64,000 bases of DNA. It comes from JAWKZG01 sp041396125 (lineage in GTDB: Bacteria; Pseudomonadota; Gammaproteobacteria; Competibacterales; Competibacteraceae). A program made the translations under genes and the position numbers. Location of the stretch: NCBI GenBank assembly GCA_041396125.1, contig JAWKZG010000005.1, positions 62,001 through 126,000 on the forward strand, in the 5' to 3' direction. Under the pieces are notes generated by a model. The model was given only the letters and a program-made list of their open reading frames with translations, was not told where the DNA came from and did no database searches. The first letter of the stretch is position 1. Every line of letters starts with the position of its first letter. This document shows positions 17,906 to 26,223 of the stretch, piece by piece.

Positions 17906-18045
17906 AAAGACTCTGCCTGTTTAATCAGAAACAGCTTTATGAAGGGGTATTTCAGCAAAACAGTATTTCATACCCAGTTTTCTACAAAATATTAAGTTTT
18001 ACCAAGCTTTAATCAGTATGATTTACACTTAATTTCTTCAATTTC

Positions 18046-18927
18046 CTACTGATAATACCCTTTTCTTTTCAGAAATTTACATTTATTTAACACGATGCTG
18101 GTATTCTTTTTCTCAGCAACCATCGACAGCGCTTTCGTGACCGCATTACATGGCGTTCGACCTTCCTCAACAACAACAAGCACCTGATCAACCAAATCAA
18201 CCAGTGCAATAGCCAAGCTTGTTGCTAGTAGCGGGGGGGCATCAAAAAGAACGATTTGATCATTTTGATAAGATGCCAATAAACGAGAAAGATCCCGCAT
18301 CCGATCACTGCTCATAAGCTCTGTAGCGTGTTGATGAGACTGCTGTCCAGCGGGAAGTAGCGTTAATCTTGGGACATTAGTTGTAACAACGATATCATCT
18401 AAGGCCAGATCCGGATTCAGCAAGGCATCGACCAGTCCAAGCTGAGCATTGAGTCCTGTCATCTGACTAAGTGAGCGACCAATCACATCACCATCTACCA
18501 AAAGCACATTCAAGTCGCGCTCCATCGCCAAGCTCATCGCCAGATTGAATGAGGTAAACGTCTTACCCTCGCCCATTAAAGCGCTAGTGATAGCAATATG
18601 ATTTCGGCATATCGCTGATTTCGTTTTTGCCTCATTGATAGAAGTAAGTAATGCATGTTTCAACAAACGGTATTGCTCAGCTAAGCCGCCTTGCATGGTT
18701 TCAGGTGTTAAGAAGCCATCTCGCGCTAATGCTTGCAGATCGAACTGCAGAGAAGTGCGGGGGCTTGCAACAGGTTCATAAATAACATCTTTTTTCTGCC
18801 TTTCGGCATTAAGTGTATTAAGGCGTGCTTGCTTAATTTCAGGAAACAGCGCAATATTTTCGGCTGGAGCTACCGGCGTACCTCCAGTATTTATTCGGGC
18901 AATGGCCCTTTCAATGCTACTACTCAC
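18046..18927 (-). CDS. Polysaccharide tyrosine autokinase (XrtA-locus CpsD/CapB type)
   Basis: A bacterial tyrosine kinase that works with the chain-length protein to control polysaccharide polymerisation and export. The P-loop region reads MGEGKTFTSFNLA (Walker A), followed by VLLVDGDV (A') and IVLFDAPP (Walker B). The C-terminus has only a short KRKGYYQ tail instead of a long tyrosine cluster, as in the PEP-CTERM-locus kinase family (TIGR03018, from memory). I place the start at the GTG at 18927, inside the open frame: the product then begins VSSSIERAIARI, typical of the family, and the GTG overlaps the stop of the upstream chain-length gene in a GTGA arrangement, preceded by GGGGAGTGCAGG. 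Last gene of the leftward operon. Confidence 0.9.
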   Translation of the reverse strand: MSSSIERAIARINTGGTPVAPAENIALFPEIKQARLNTLNAERQKKDVIYEPVASPRTSLQFDLQALARDGFLTPETMQGGLAEQYRLLKHALLTSINEAKTKSAICRNHIAITSALMGEGKTFTSFNLAMSLAMERDLNVLLVDGDVIGRSLSQMTGLNAQLGLVDALLNPDLALDDIVVTTNVPRLTLLPAGQQSHQHATELMSSDRMRDLSRLLASYQNDQIVLFDAPPLLATSLAIALVDLVDQVLVVVEEGRTPCNAVTKALSMVAEKKNTSIVLNKCKFLKRKGYYQ

Positions 18928-20480
18928 CCTGCACTCCCCGCCAGCGCGTATTTTATAGTGCCGATGTTCTGCCATACAACAGCCCCGTGAACAACCAGGA
19001 TAATTACCCCAACCAACACAAATCCACTAATATCAGCATACTCCCGTATTTTTGTACGGACGTCTTTTACCTGCGAAATCATGCAAATAACTGGAACGCC
19101 ATACAATGATTCTTGCTCACGTCTGGCATAGACAACAGGCCAAAGCTGTGATAGTAAAAAAGCCAGTGCCCCACCTCCGGCAAAACCTGCCACAAGCACA
19201 CCGCTGGTCATAATCAGCTGTTTACGAATTAAGTTTTGCTCAGAATTAATTATTCGCGGTGGATCAATAATTCTAAACCGTACATCTTCGCTGGCCTGCT
19301 CTACATTCTCCGCCATGGTGGCAGAGCCACGCCGGGCAACTAAGGTGTCATATTTTTGCTTAGCGTGTTCGTAATTCTCATTTAGCCGCTGAAGTTTTGC
19401 TTCAACCTCTGTCAAAGCAACAGTTTGGTTTCGCAATTTTTCAATTCGATCAGAGTATTCGAATTCTCTGGCTCGCAGGGCTGCAATTTCGCTCTCAACT
19501 TGCCCCAAGGAAACCTGGATCTGCTGGTAAACCGGATTAGGGACAACAGGGCTACTGTCAGCTTGTGCTTTCTTTTCCAACTCGGTAATGCTACGGCGAA
19601 CTGCGATCACATCGGGATGCCTTTCCGTAAATTTAAGTAACAGTTCATTTAAACGTGTTTTTGCCTCTTCCAGCCTCACTGCAGCTGCAGATAAAACGGG
19701 CTTCCCGTCCACAGATAACGCACGCTGCCTAGCTGGTGTACTGGCTAGTTGTCGCTGTAGCTCGCGGCGTTGGTTTTGAGCTTCCGTGATTTTCAGCTTA
19801 ACTTCATCATAGGCAGCTTGCACAGCTTGCAAGCGACGGAAATAGTCCACACCTTCTTGCGGTAACTCATCAACATGTTCAGATTTAAATTTAGCAATTT
19901 GAGTCTCAGCGAAAATCAATTCTTCCTGCCTTTTTTTAATCTGTTGGTCAAGAAAGCTTTTTGCCGCTTCTGAATCCTGCTCACTTGCAGCAACAGTTTT
20001 ATCAACAAACGTATTAATGAGTGTCTCCACAACCATCTTAGCAAATCCAGGATCTTGGTTATAGTACGAGATAACATAAAAATCTCGTTGATTAGCACCC
20101 TCATTTGCACGGATTGCATCGACTCTGATACTGCGTTCCATAGCAAATAAAAATCGCTCTTTTTCTTGAGGGCTATCAAATTTACTATCTGAGGTAACTT
20201 TATTTGCCACTTGCTCTAGAATAGGTCGACTAACAAGCTCTCTCGTCATCAACCCTAGATATGCACCTGGATCTTTTTCAATCGCCAAGCCTTGCAGCAA
20301 AGGTTTTAAGACCGTTGATGTTTTGACATAAATCTTGGCACTTGCAGTATAAATAACAGGGGATTTTGAAAGTAACGCCCATCCGGCAATTATCAAACCC
20401 GTTGCTAGTATTATGGCATACCAACGGTACTTCCAAATACCACGTGCATATAGAAGTAGCTGCTCAAAAACTTCCTGCAT
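18924..20480 (-). CDS. Polysaccharide chain-length determinant (Wzz/GumC family, XrtA type)
   Basis: An inner-membrane polysaccharide co-polymerase. One transmembrane helix lies near residues 20-40 and two hydrophobic segments near the C-terminus (around LIMTSGVLVAGFAGGGALAF and VLVGVIILVVHGAVVW). Between them is a long periplasmic coiled-coil-rich region with the typical VSYYNQDP-like segment (VISYYNQDPGFAKMV) and the RIIDPP motif before the second helix. Length (518 residues) fits the PEP-CTERM-locus chain-length family (TIGR03007). I prefer the ATG at 20480 over the TTG two codons upstream. It overlaps the kinase gene by 4 bp and follows the export-protein gene by 27 bp. Confidence 0.92.
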   Translation of the reverse strand: MQEVFEQLLLYARGIWKYRWYAIILATGLIIAGWALLSKSPVIYTASAKIYVKTSTVLKPLLQGLAIEKDPGAYLGLMTRELVSRPILEQVANKVTSDSKFDSPQEKERFLFAMERSIRVDAIRANEGANQRDFYVISYYNQDPGFAKMVVETLINTFVDKTVAASEQDSEAAKSFLDQQIKKRQEELIFAETQIAKFKSEHVDELPQEGVDYFRRLQAVQAAYDEVKLKITEAQNQRRELQRQLASTPARQRALSVDGKPVLSAAAVRLEEAKTRLNELLLKFTERHPDVIAVRRSITELEKKAQADSSPVVPNPVYQQIQVSLGQVESEIAALRAREFEYSDRIEKLRNQTVALTEVEAKLQRLNENYEHAKQKYDTLVARRGSATMAENVEQASEDVRFRIIDPPRIINSEQNLIRKQLIMTSGVLVAGFAGGGALAFLLSQLWPVVYARREQESLYGVPVICMISQVKDVRTKIREYADISGFVLVGVIILVVHGAVVWQNIGTIKYALAGSAG

Positions 20481-20507
20481 AATCAAAATTCCAGGTTAAA
20501 AGTAAAG

Positions 20508-21131
20508 TCAAAACCATGCTTCAGGAATTATTAAAACATCACCGGGCAGCATATCGACATTCGCCGAGATATCACCTTTATTAATAAGATCATCTAACCT
20601 GATATTATATTTTTCTTGTTTCCCATCCACCGTACGAACAATTGTTGCCCGGTTACCATCTGCAAATTCTGTCATGCCTCCAACCGCTATCATAACGTCC
20701 ATAGCAGTTATACTCTCTCGGTAAGGTAGCGATTGAGGCTTAGCAGCTTGTCCAATAATTCGAATCTGTTCACTGTATCGGCCAACAAACTCACTGACTT
20801 TCACCGAAACGACGGGCTCCAGCACATATTGGGCTAACAAAGTCTCCATTTCACGTGCTAGCTCATTTGGAGTCTTTCCGCTCGCTTGAATATCCTCAAC
20901 CAATGGTGTTGTTATTTTACCATCAGGACGAACCGTCACTTCTGTCGATAATTGTGGATTACCCCAGACAAATATCTCAAGTTCATCACCTGGAGCCAGG
21001 ATATAAGGGAAAGCACTATTCTGATAAGATGCGGGAGGCAATGTTGCTATTTCATTCGAAGCACAACCAGTCATTATTACAAACACTAATATGGCAGTTA
21101 CATTCAATGCTTTCGAAAAAAAAATTTGCAC
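20508..21131 (-). CDS. Polysaccharide export lipoprotein (Wza-like, XrtA type)
   Basis: An outer-membrane polysaccharide export protein. I take the GTG at 21131 as start because GGAGG stands 9 nt upstream; the longer open frame (to 21170) lacks such a site. The 207-residue product then has a lipoprotein signal peptide with lipobox MTGC (Cys23). The mature part contains YILAPGDELEIFVWGNPQLS (Poly_export domain), VRPDGKITTPLV and a SLBB domain. The C-terminus IPEAWF matches the short export-protein family of PEP-CTERM loci (TIGR03027). It is the second gene of the leftward operon. Confidence 0.92.
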   Translation of the reverse strand: MQIFFSKALNVTAILVFVIMTGCASNEIATLPPASYQNSAFPYILAPGDELEIFVWGNPQLSTEVTVRPDGKITTPLVEDIQASGKTPNELAREMETLLAQYVLEPVVSVKVSEFVGRYSEQIRIIGQAAKPQSLPYRESITAMDVMIAVGGMTEFADGNRATIVRTVDGKQEKYNIRLDDLINKGDISANVDMLPGDVLIIPEAWF

Positions 21132-21210
21132 AAATACGTTCCTCCAATATTGTTTATACCAACAAAGCATTTCAGAAAAAACACCTTCAAAAGAGCAACT
21201 TACAGCAAAA

Positions 21211-22611
21211 TTATCTAGCCCCTCGTCCCCACAAAACCGTATGAGCTGTTTGTAGCAAAATATTCATATCTAACAATAAACTATAGTTCTTAATATAAAA
21301 AAGGTCATATTGCAATTTTTCTCTTGCATCTTTTTCTGAATCGCCATAGGGATAGCAAATCTGAGCCCAGCCAGTTATACCTGGTTTTATTCTATGCCGT
21401 AGTTGGTAAAAAGGTATTTTTTCTCCAAACCCTTCTACAAACTCAGGGCGCTCGGGACGCGGACCAACAAAACTCATTTCACCACGTGTTACATTAATCA
21501 GTTGCGGCAGTTCATCAATACGGTATTTTCGCAAAACACGACCAACCGTTGTTACTCGCGGATCATCTTTAGAAGCCCACTGCGCTTTTCCATTTTTTTC
21601 TGCGTCAACACGCATAGTTCTGAGTTTCAAAACCTCAAATGGCTTTCCATCTTTCCCAACGCGGGCTTGTCTATAAATTATAGGTCCATTACCTTTCGAC
21701 TCTATCAAAATAGCAATTACCGCTACCAATATTATAGGCAGCACTATGATAAGCAGCAAAAAGCTGACAACCAAATCAAAAAACCGCTTACTTTTACTTC
21801 TAAGGATTGCTCTGCGAAACCCATTTGAGAATATAATTGAACTTGGCGTTAAATCATTAATATTTAATTGCTTTCTATGAATCTCAAAAAACTCAGAAAG
21901 CTCTAAAATTTTTATTCCATTCATCTTGCATTCTATCAGCTCTTCGACAGGGATTTTATTTCTCCTCTCATCCAGCGCAACTACAATTCCATCTACATCA
22001 TAGTTTTTAGCGATATCAACAAGGGGTATACTATGAGCTAATAATCTTTCATTTGGTAGTTTAATAAAATTATCAGAAAATGGTATAAAACCAACAAAAT
22101 TAATATCTTGCATTTCGGGCTCAAGAAGTTGCGAAGCTTTCTCTCCAGCGCCGATCACAAGAATTTTTTTCTTCATAAAATCTTGGCTTACAACTGCATA
22201 AAACAAGCTTCTAACAAGCAAAACCCCGACAAAACCAAGCCCGGTAAAAACAAGGAAAATATCACTATCAAAATTTAAATCAGATTTTTTATAAAAAAAC
22301 TTCAATGTTATGCTTAGCATTAAAAATCCGATCGCAAAACTTGCGATTATACGAAACAAGCGCCCTATTTTATCTTGAATATTATCGCGCCAATACAAAC
22401 CAATTGTCATCATGCTTGTTATGACTAAAAAAGCCCATAATAAAGCTATCAAAAACTCTATAGCGTAAGAAGTATCAATAGCACTTGACTCAGTATAGAT
22501 ATGCAAACCTATTGAGTAAGCGGCAACCAAAATAAATATTTCAGTTATAGCTAATGCAAAAAGAGATCTTGGAAACACATGATGAAGCACTTTAAAGACT
22601 TGCTTTTTCAT
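21211..22611 (-). CDS. Undecaprenyl-phosphate sugar phosphotransferase (XrtA-locus type)
   Basis: A priming glycosyltransferase that loads the first sugar phosphate onto undecaprenyl phosphate. The N-terminal half has four or five membrane helices and a Rossmann-like region (VIGAGEKASQLL). The C-terminal catalytic domain begins KRFFDLVVSFLLL and contains IYRQARVGKDGKPFEVLKLR and DELPQLINVTRGEMSFVGPR, hallmarks of the bacterial sugar transferase domain (family TIGR03013). I prefer the ATG at 22611, preceded by AGGAG; the open frame extends to a GTG at 22644. First gene of the leftward operon, 100 bp downstream of a riboswitch-overlapping terminator. Confidence 0.92.
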   Translation of the reverse strand: MKKQVFKVLHHVFPRSLFALAITEIFILVAAYSIGLHIYTESSAIDTSYAIEFLIALLWAFLVITSMMTIGLYWRDNIQDKIGRLFRIIASFAIGFLMLSITLKFFYKKSDLNFDSDIFLVFTGLGFVGVLLVRSLFYAVVSQDFMKKKILVIGAGEKASQLLEPEMQDINFVGFIPFSDNFIKLPNERLLAHSIPLVDIAKNYDVDGIVVALDERRNKIPVEELIECKMNGIKILELSEFFEIHRKQLNINDLTPSSIIFSNGFRRAILRSKSKRFFDLVVSFLLLIIVLPIILVAVIAILIESKGNGPIIYRQARVGKDGKPFEVLKLRTMRVDAEKNGKAQWASKDDPRVTTVGRVLRKYRIDELPQLINVTRGEMSFVGPRPERPEFVEGFGEKIPFYQLRHRIKPGITGWAQICYPYGDSEKDAREKLQYDLFYIKNYSLLLDMNILLQTAHTVLWGRGAR

Positions 22612-22646
22612 TTCTTTACTGCTCCTGTAAATAACCGACCACACAT
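22608..22646 (-). CDS. Possible 12-residue leader peptide
   Basis: An ATG at 22646, preceded by GGAG at good spacing, opens a 12-codon frame (MCGRLFTGAVKK) that ends in TGA. That TGA overlaps the ATG of the sugar transferase (ATGA). It lies between the riboswitch terminator and the first structural gene. It could couple translation or be accidental. Confidence 0.3.
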   Translation of the reverse strand: MCGRLFTGAVKK

Positions 22647-22711
22647 GCCAAATCTCCTTAAAAAAACATACTTACAGGCAGTGCATAGCTTATCACGCTA
22701 AAAATAAGGCG

Positions 22712-22750
22712 AAAAAAAACCGGATCGCCACTTTAAATGAGGCAACCCGG
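22712..22750 (-). terminator. Intrinsic terminator overlapping riboswitch C
   Basis: Read on the minus strand, CCGGGTTGCC (22750-22741) pairs over ten positions, with two G-T wobbles, to GGCGATCCGG (22729-22720). An 11-nt loop separates them and eight T follow. The left arm is also the 3' strand of the c-di-GMP-I aptamer, so ligand-bound and terminated folds should exclude one another. Confidence 0.85.
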
Positions 22751-22820
22751 CTATCTCTTAACAAATTCGTGATCGAGACCCGTAGCTTTCCGTCCCTGCC
22801 TCGCGGCAAGTTTGGCTTTC
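22741..22820 (-). promoter_or_regulatory. c-di-GMP-I (GEMM) riboswitch C, upstream of the leftward operon
   Basis: On the minus strand the conserved core reads AGCCAAAC, then P2 (TTGCC-GCGA-GGCAGG with a GNRA tetraloop), then GGACGGAAAGC, then a P3 hairpin with GGTCTC...GAGATAGCC. These are the GEMM-I features. The core differs from the classical Vc2 aptamer by a C/G exchange that preserves pairing (see findings). The 3' strand merges into the terminator at 22712-22750, so the switch should act on transcription of the sugar transferase, export, chain-length and kinase genes. Confidence 0.88.
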
Positions 22821-23370
22821 GCTAACAATTTTTCTTTCGAGTCTCCGATTCTACCTTGCATGGAACCACGCGAGGCGAGATTCTAGCATGGCGCTTACAG
22901 CAACCACCGCTAGGCTAGTATTTTTCCTAATATTCAGGTTATTTCTTCTTCGTTAGAGGTTAAAGTCTAGCTCAAAAATGGGCACTGTCAAACATCTTAA
23001 ACCTAAATATTATGTAATATTCATTGTTCGCCACGGACGACCTAACGCCTTCTCACCCCATATATGCCAACTATCGCATATCAACAACTGATCGAATCAG
23101 CCTAGTGGCTAACAGTTTTCCTACAACATTTACCAGCTATTGCCCAATGTGAAAATAATACAATTTATTTAACATATTCAATATCTAAAAATCATTCTTG
23201 GTCCGAGAACAAGAACCACCTTTCTAGCTTGATGTTTTCGCAGACCAGTAATGTAACTGCGCATTTTCCTTGGACCAAAGCGCCGTTAACCTGCAATCCA
23301 CGCATACTCAACCTGAAGCATTGACTGTTTACTTTTCAAAAATTCCCGCTAGACTAAAATACATAAATTT
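22821..23370. other. Divergent promoter region between the riboswitches
   Basis: No gene. Sequence is AT-rich with short imperfect repeats (GATTCTACCTTGCATGG near 22846 and GATTCTAGCATGG near 22879). A TAAAAT hexamer at 23355-23360 could be the -10 for the rightward transcript, placing the start about 4 nt before aptamer A. A leftward promoter must lie between about 22830 and 22950 but is not clear. Confidence 0.45.
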
Positions 23371-23436
23371 AGCCAAACCTGCTGTGAGGCAGGGACGGAA
23401 AGCTGCGGGTCTCAGTGATGGAGACAGCCGAGTTGC
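23371..23436 (+). promoter_or_regulatory. c-di-GMP-I (GEMM) riboswitch aptamer A
   Basis: The core is AGCCAAACC, a P2 stem CCTGC/GCAGG closed by a GTGA tetraloop, GGGACGGAAAGC, and a P3 stem GTCTC/GAGAC followed by AGCCGAGTTGC. It is the first of two tandem plus-strand aptamers and has no terminator of its own. The first 43 nt are identical to aptamer B. Confidence 0.87.
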
Positions 23437-23505
23437 AATTAATATATGCTCCAGATTTTACCTGGACAGATACTCGGAGCTCTACAAGAGGTGATGATGA
23501 GATAA

Positions 23506-23597
23506 AGCCAAACCTGCTGTGAGGCAGGGACGGAAAGCTGCGGGTCTCAATCAAGTGTATTCATTGACGCTAGATTTCAAGAGATAGCCGAGCTGCC
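23506..23597 (+). promoter_or_regulatory. c-di-GMP-I (GEMM) riboswitch aptamer B
   Basis: Same conserved core as aptamer A (AGCCAAACC, GTGA tetraloop P2, GGGACGGAAAGC), with a longer P3 loop region closed by TCTC/GAGA and the 3' strand AGCCGAGCTGCC. That strand doubles as the left arm of the terminator at 23588-23630. Aptamers A and B are about 70 nt apart and form a tandem riboswitch upstream of galE. Confidence 0.88.
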
Positions 23598-23630
23598 TAC
23601 CAATTCATTGGGGCGGCTCGGTTTTTTTTT
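23588..23630 (+). terminator. Intrinsic terminator overlapping riboswitch B
   Basis: CCGAGCTGCC (23588-23597) pairs with GGCGGCTCGG (23612-23621) in ten consecutive positions (one G-T), with a 14-nt loop and nine T following. It is 140 bp before the galE start. The left arm is shared with the aptamer, the usual layout of a transcriptional riboswitch. Confidence 0.88.
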
Positions 23631-23770
23631 GGGATATCCCATGCAAAACCGGTTACAGAATCAATCAGCGTAAAATTTCGATTTTAAGATTGGATCGAGA
23701 GATGCGCCGATTATCTGTAAAAGCAGCGCTTGAGCAAACAGCTTTTCGGATTGTGCTGAGGACGTAAGTA

Positions 23771-24778
23771 GTGTCTTGCAAAAAAATATTACTAACCGGT
23801 GGAGCAGGCTATATTGGCAGCCACGTAGTCAAGCTCTTAGGTGCTCATGGATACGAGTTGGTTATACTGGATAATCTTGTAACTGGTAATGCTGAAGCCG
23901 TTTTATACGGTGAGCTTGTTATCGGTGATGTAGGTGATACTGAGCTTGTTTCACAATTACTGCATTATCACAATATTGATACGGTCATGCACTTTGCGGC
24001 GCACACTTGCGTACCAGAGTCAGTTACCAATCCCCTTAAGTATTATCATAATAATACCTGCAACAGCAATATGTTACTCAAGTGTTGCCAGGATGCTAAA
24101 GTAAAACGCTTTATTTTTTCATCCACTGCGGCGGTTTATGGTATGCCGCAAGATGGTATAGCTAGCGAAGCAACCCCTACCATTCCCATTAACCCTTATG
24201 GTACATCTAAATTAATGACCGAATGGATGCTACGCGATGTCAGCAAAGCAACAGAGATGACTTATGTCATTCTTCGCTATTTCAATGTTGCTGGTTGCGA
24301 CCCGGAAGGTAAAATTGGCCATTCAACGCCAAACTCCACTTTGCTAATTAAAGTAGCTTGTGAAACAGCTGTAGGCAAACGATCTTATCTATCAATTTTC
24401 GGCACTGACTTTCCAACACCTGATGGTACAGGAGTACGTGACTATATTCATGTTGAAGATTTAGCAGACGCGCATCTCAAAGCCTTAGAATACTTAATAA
24501 CTGGTGGTGAATCTATTACTTTAAACTGTGGTTATGGCCATGGCTATAGTGTTCGAGAAGTTTTAGCTGCGGTCGAACACGCGCATGGTGCATCTTTACC
24601 AACTTGTAACGAAGAATGTCGCCTTGGCGACCCACCTAAACTCATCGCTGCTGCCGATCAAATTCGTGATCGTTTAGGCTGGGAACCGCGCTATGATAAT
24701 TTAAATTTTATTGCGCAGACGGCACTCAATTGGGAAAAAAAGAAATTACATCAGTCAGCGCGGCTCCAACACCCATAA
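23771..24778 (+). CDS. galE: UDP-glucose 4-epimerase
   Basis: GalE interconverts UDP-glucose and UDP-galactose with bound NAD. The protein has 335 residues. The NAD-binding motif GGAGYIGSH lies at residues 9-17; VMHFAAHTCVPES and SSTAAVYG carry the catalytic Ser/Thr; YGTSK supplies the Tyr-xxx-Lys pair. The segment GRDYIHVEDLA-like VRDYIHVEDLADAH is also typical. The start is GTG at 23771 with GAGG about 10 nt upstream. First gene of the rightward set and downstream of the tandem riboswitch terminator, so its transcription should depend on c-di-GMP. Confidence 0.93.
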   Translation: MSCKKILLTGGAGYIGSHVVKLLGAHGYELVILDNLVTGNAEAVLYGELVIGDVGDTELVSQLLHYHNIDTVMHFAAHTCVPESVTNPLKYYHNNTCNSNMLLKCCQDAKVKRFIFSSTAAVYGMPQDGIASEATPTIPINPYGTSKLMTEWMLRDVSKATEMTYVILRYFNVAGCDPEGKIGHSTPNSTLLIKVACETAVGKRSYLSIFGTDFPTPDGTGVRDYIHVEDLADAHLKALEYLITGGESITLNCGYGHGYSVREVLAAVEHAHGASLPTCNEECRLGDPPKLIAAADQIRDRLGWEPRYDNLNFIAQTALNWEKKKLHQSARLQHP

Positions 24779-25182
24779 AGTAAGTGTAGCAGAGCGATTG
24801 TATGAAAACTGAAATTCTTAATTCATTCAATCAAATAAAAAACAACCTATTTTGAGATAATCGTGTAAGTTACTTGGAATTTAAGAGTAAAAACTTGATG
24901 TAATCGCCCTGGTAAGTGTGGCTCGCGTTAAGGTGGCTTCTAGTTATTAACTCTAGTTAACACTAAAAAAACATCTTGACCTGGTAGTTTAAAAAAGTTT
25001 GATTGTTGATATAAAAATAAAAAAACAATAGTTTATGCAAAATAATTAGGTATTTTGCAGGGCGGTAGCGTGCTTAAAAATAATTCAACAATATGCAAGT
25101 TAATCATTAAAATGACAAACGGTGGATTAATTATTTATTCCATATCGAATCACTAATTGGTTTTCAGCTATTGAACAAAATT
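24779..25182. other. AT-rich intergenic region
   Basis: About 400 bp without a gene between galE and the deacetylase gene. Strongly AT-rich with short A-runs (for example near 25010-25030). I see no terminator or riboswitch-like core, so the deacetylase may have its own promoter here. Confidence 0.45.
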
Positions 25183-26073
25183 ATGCACAACGCTATAACT
25201 ATCGATGTTGAAGATTATTTTCATGTTGCCGCTTTTGCTAAAGAAATCTCCCCTTCAAGTTGGGATCAATTCCCCTCTCGTGTTGAACAAAATACTCATC
25301 GGCTACTGGATCTTTTTGATGAGCAAGATGCCCGGGGAACCTTCTTTGTCTTAGGTTGGGTAGCTGAGCGTTTTCCTGGGTTAGTTAGAGAGATTGCAGA
25401 TCGCGGCCATGAAGTAGGATGTCATGGCTACTCGCACCAACTCATCTATAAGCAAAGCCCAGCTCTTTTCCGCGAGGAGACCAGGCGCGCCAAGGACTGC
25501 TTAGAAGAGCAGGTACAAAAACCAGTATTAGGTTACCGAGCTGCTAGTTACTCCATCACAAAGCAATCGCTATGGGCTATCGACATATTAGTAAAGCTTG
25601 GATTTTCGTATGACTCAAGCATTTTCCCAGTTTACCATGATCGATATGGTATTCCGGAGAGCCCTCGTTGGCCTTATCTTTTAAAAACGGCAGATGGCTG
25701 CTCAATTATAGAGTTTCCACTTTCGACAGTAACAATATTTGGATACCACCTACCAATTGCAGGTGGTGGTTATTTTAGGTTGTATCCTTATTGGGTCACT
25801 CGTTTTGGTCTATCTCATATTAACCAAGTAGAGGGTCAGCCGTTCATTTTCTATCTGCATCCGTGGGAGATTGATCCGGAACAGCCAAGGATGACAACTG
25901 GACGTTTCTCTACATTTCGCCATTATACAAATTTAACGCAGTGTGAAGATCGGCTGTGCCAGCTACTGAAAGATTTTTCGTTTGCACCTGTTAGAGACAT
26001 AATTAGAGAGCAATCTATTGATAAAACTTATAGCATTGACTCAAAAATGCTTTTGTTAATTACATCTCAATAA
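25183..26073 (+). CDS. Polysaccharide deacetylase, XrtA-locus type (DUF3473)
   Basis: A carbohydrate esterase that removes N- or O-acetyl groups from a polysaccharide. The 296-residue product begins MHNAITIDVEDYFHVAAF, the hallmark of the PEP-CTERM-locus deacetylase family (TIGR03006). It has the NodB-fold motifs TFFVLGW and GHEVGCHGYSHQ (metal-binding His pair), RAASYSIT, and the C-terminal DUF3473 segment FYLHPWEIDPEQPR. I take the ATG at 25183; a TTG at 25171 is four codons upstream. No signal peptide is seen. Its presence is one of the strongest signs that this is an exosortase-A-type polysaccharide locus. Confidence 0.92.
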   Translation: MHNAITIDVEDYFHVAAFAKEISPSSWDQFPSRVEQNTHRLLDLFDEQDARGTFFVLGWVAERFPGLVREIADRGHEVGCHGYSHQLIYKQSPALFREETRRAKDCLEEQVQKPVLGYRAASYSITKQSLWAIDILVKLGFSYDSSIFPVYHDRYGIPESPRWPYLLKTADGCSIIEFPLSTVTIFGYHLPIAGGGYFRLYPYWVTRFGLSHINQVEGQPFIFYLHPWEIDPEQPRMTTGRFSTFRHYTNLTQCEDRLCQLLKDFSFAPVRDIIREQSIDKTYSIDSKMLLLITSQ

Positions 26074-26223
26074 GAAATTCAAATTGATAATTAAAATTTA
26101 ATTACAGTTGTAGTGTTTCCTAATTTTATAACTCTATTAAAGACAGTTTTTAATATATAAGCCAAAAAGCTTATATATTTTATTAATATCTATTACCCTA
26201 AAATCGCATAAGAGGTCTATTCA

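Noticed and set aside
22741..23597. Short dispersed repeat (about 43 bp, three copies) as a mobile or CRISPR-like repeat
   Set aside because: The copies fold as GEMM-I aptamers with GNRA loops, and two lead into terminators. Only three copies exist, one inverted, with no regular spacers.
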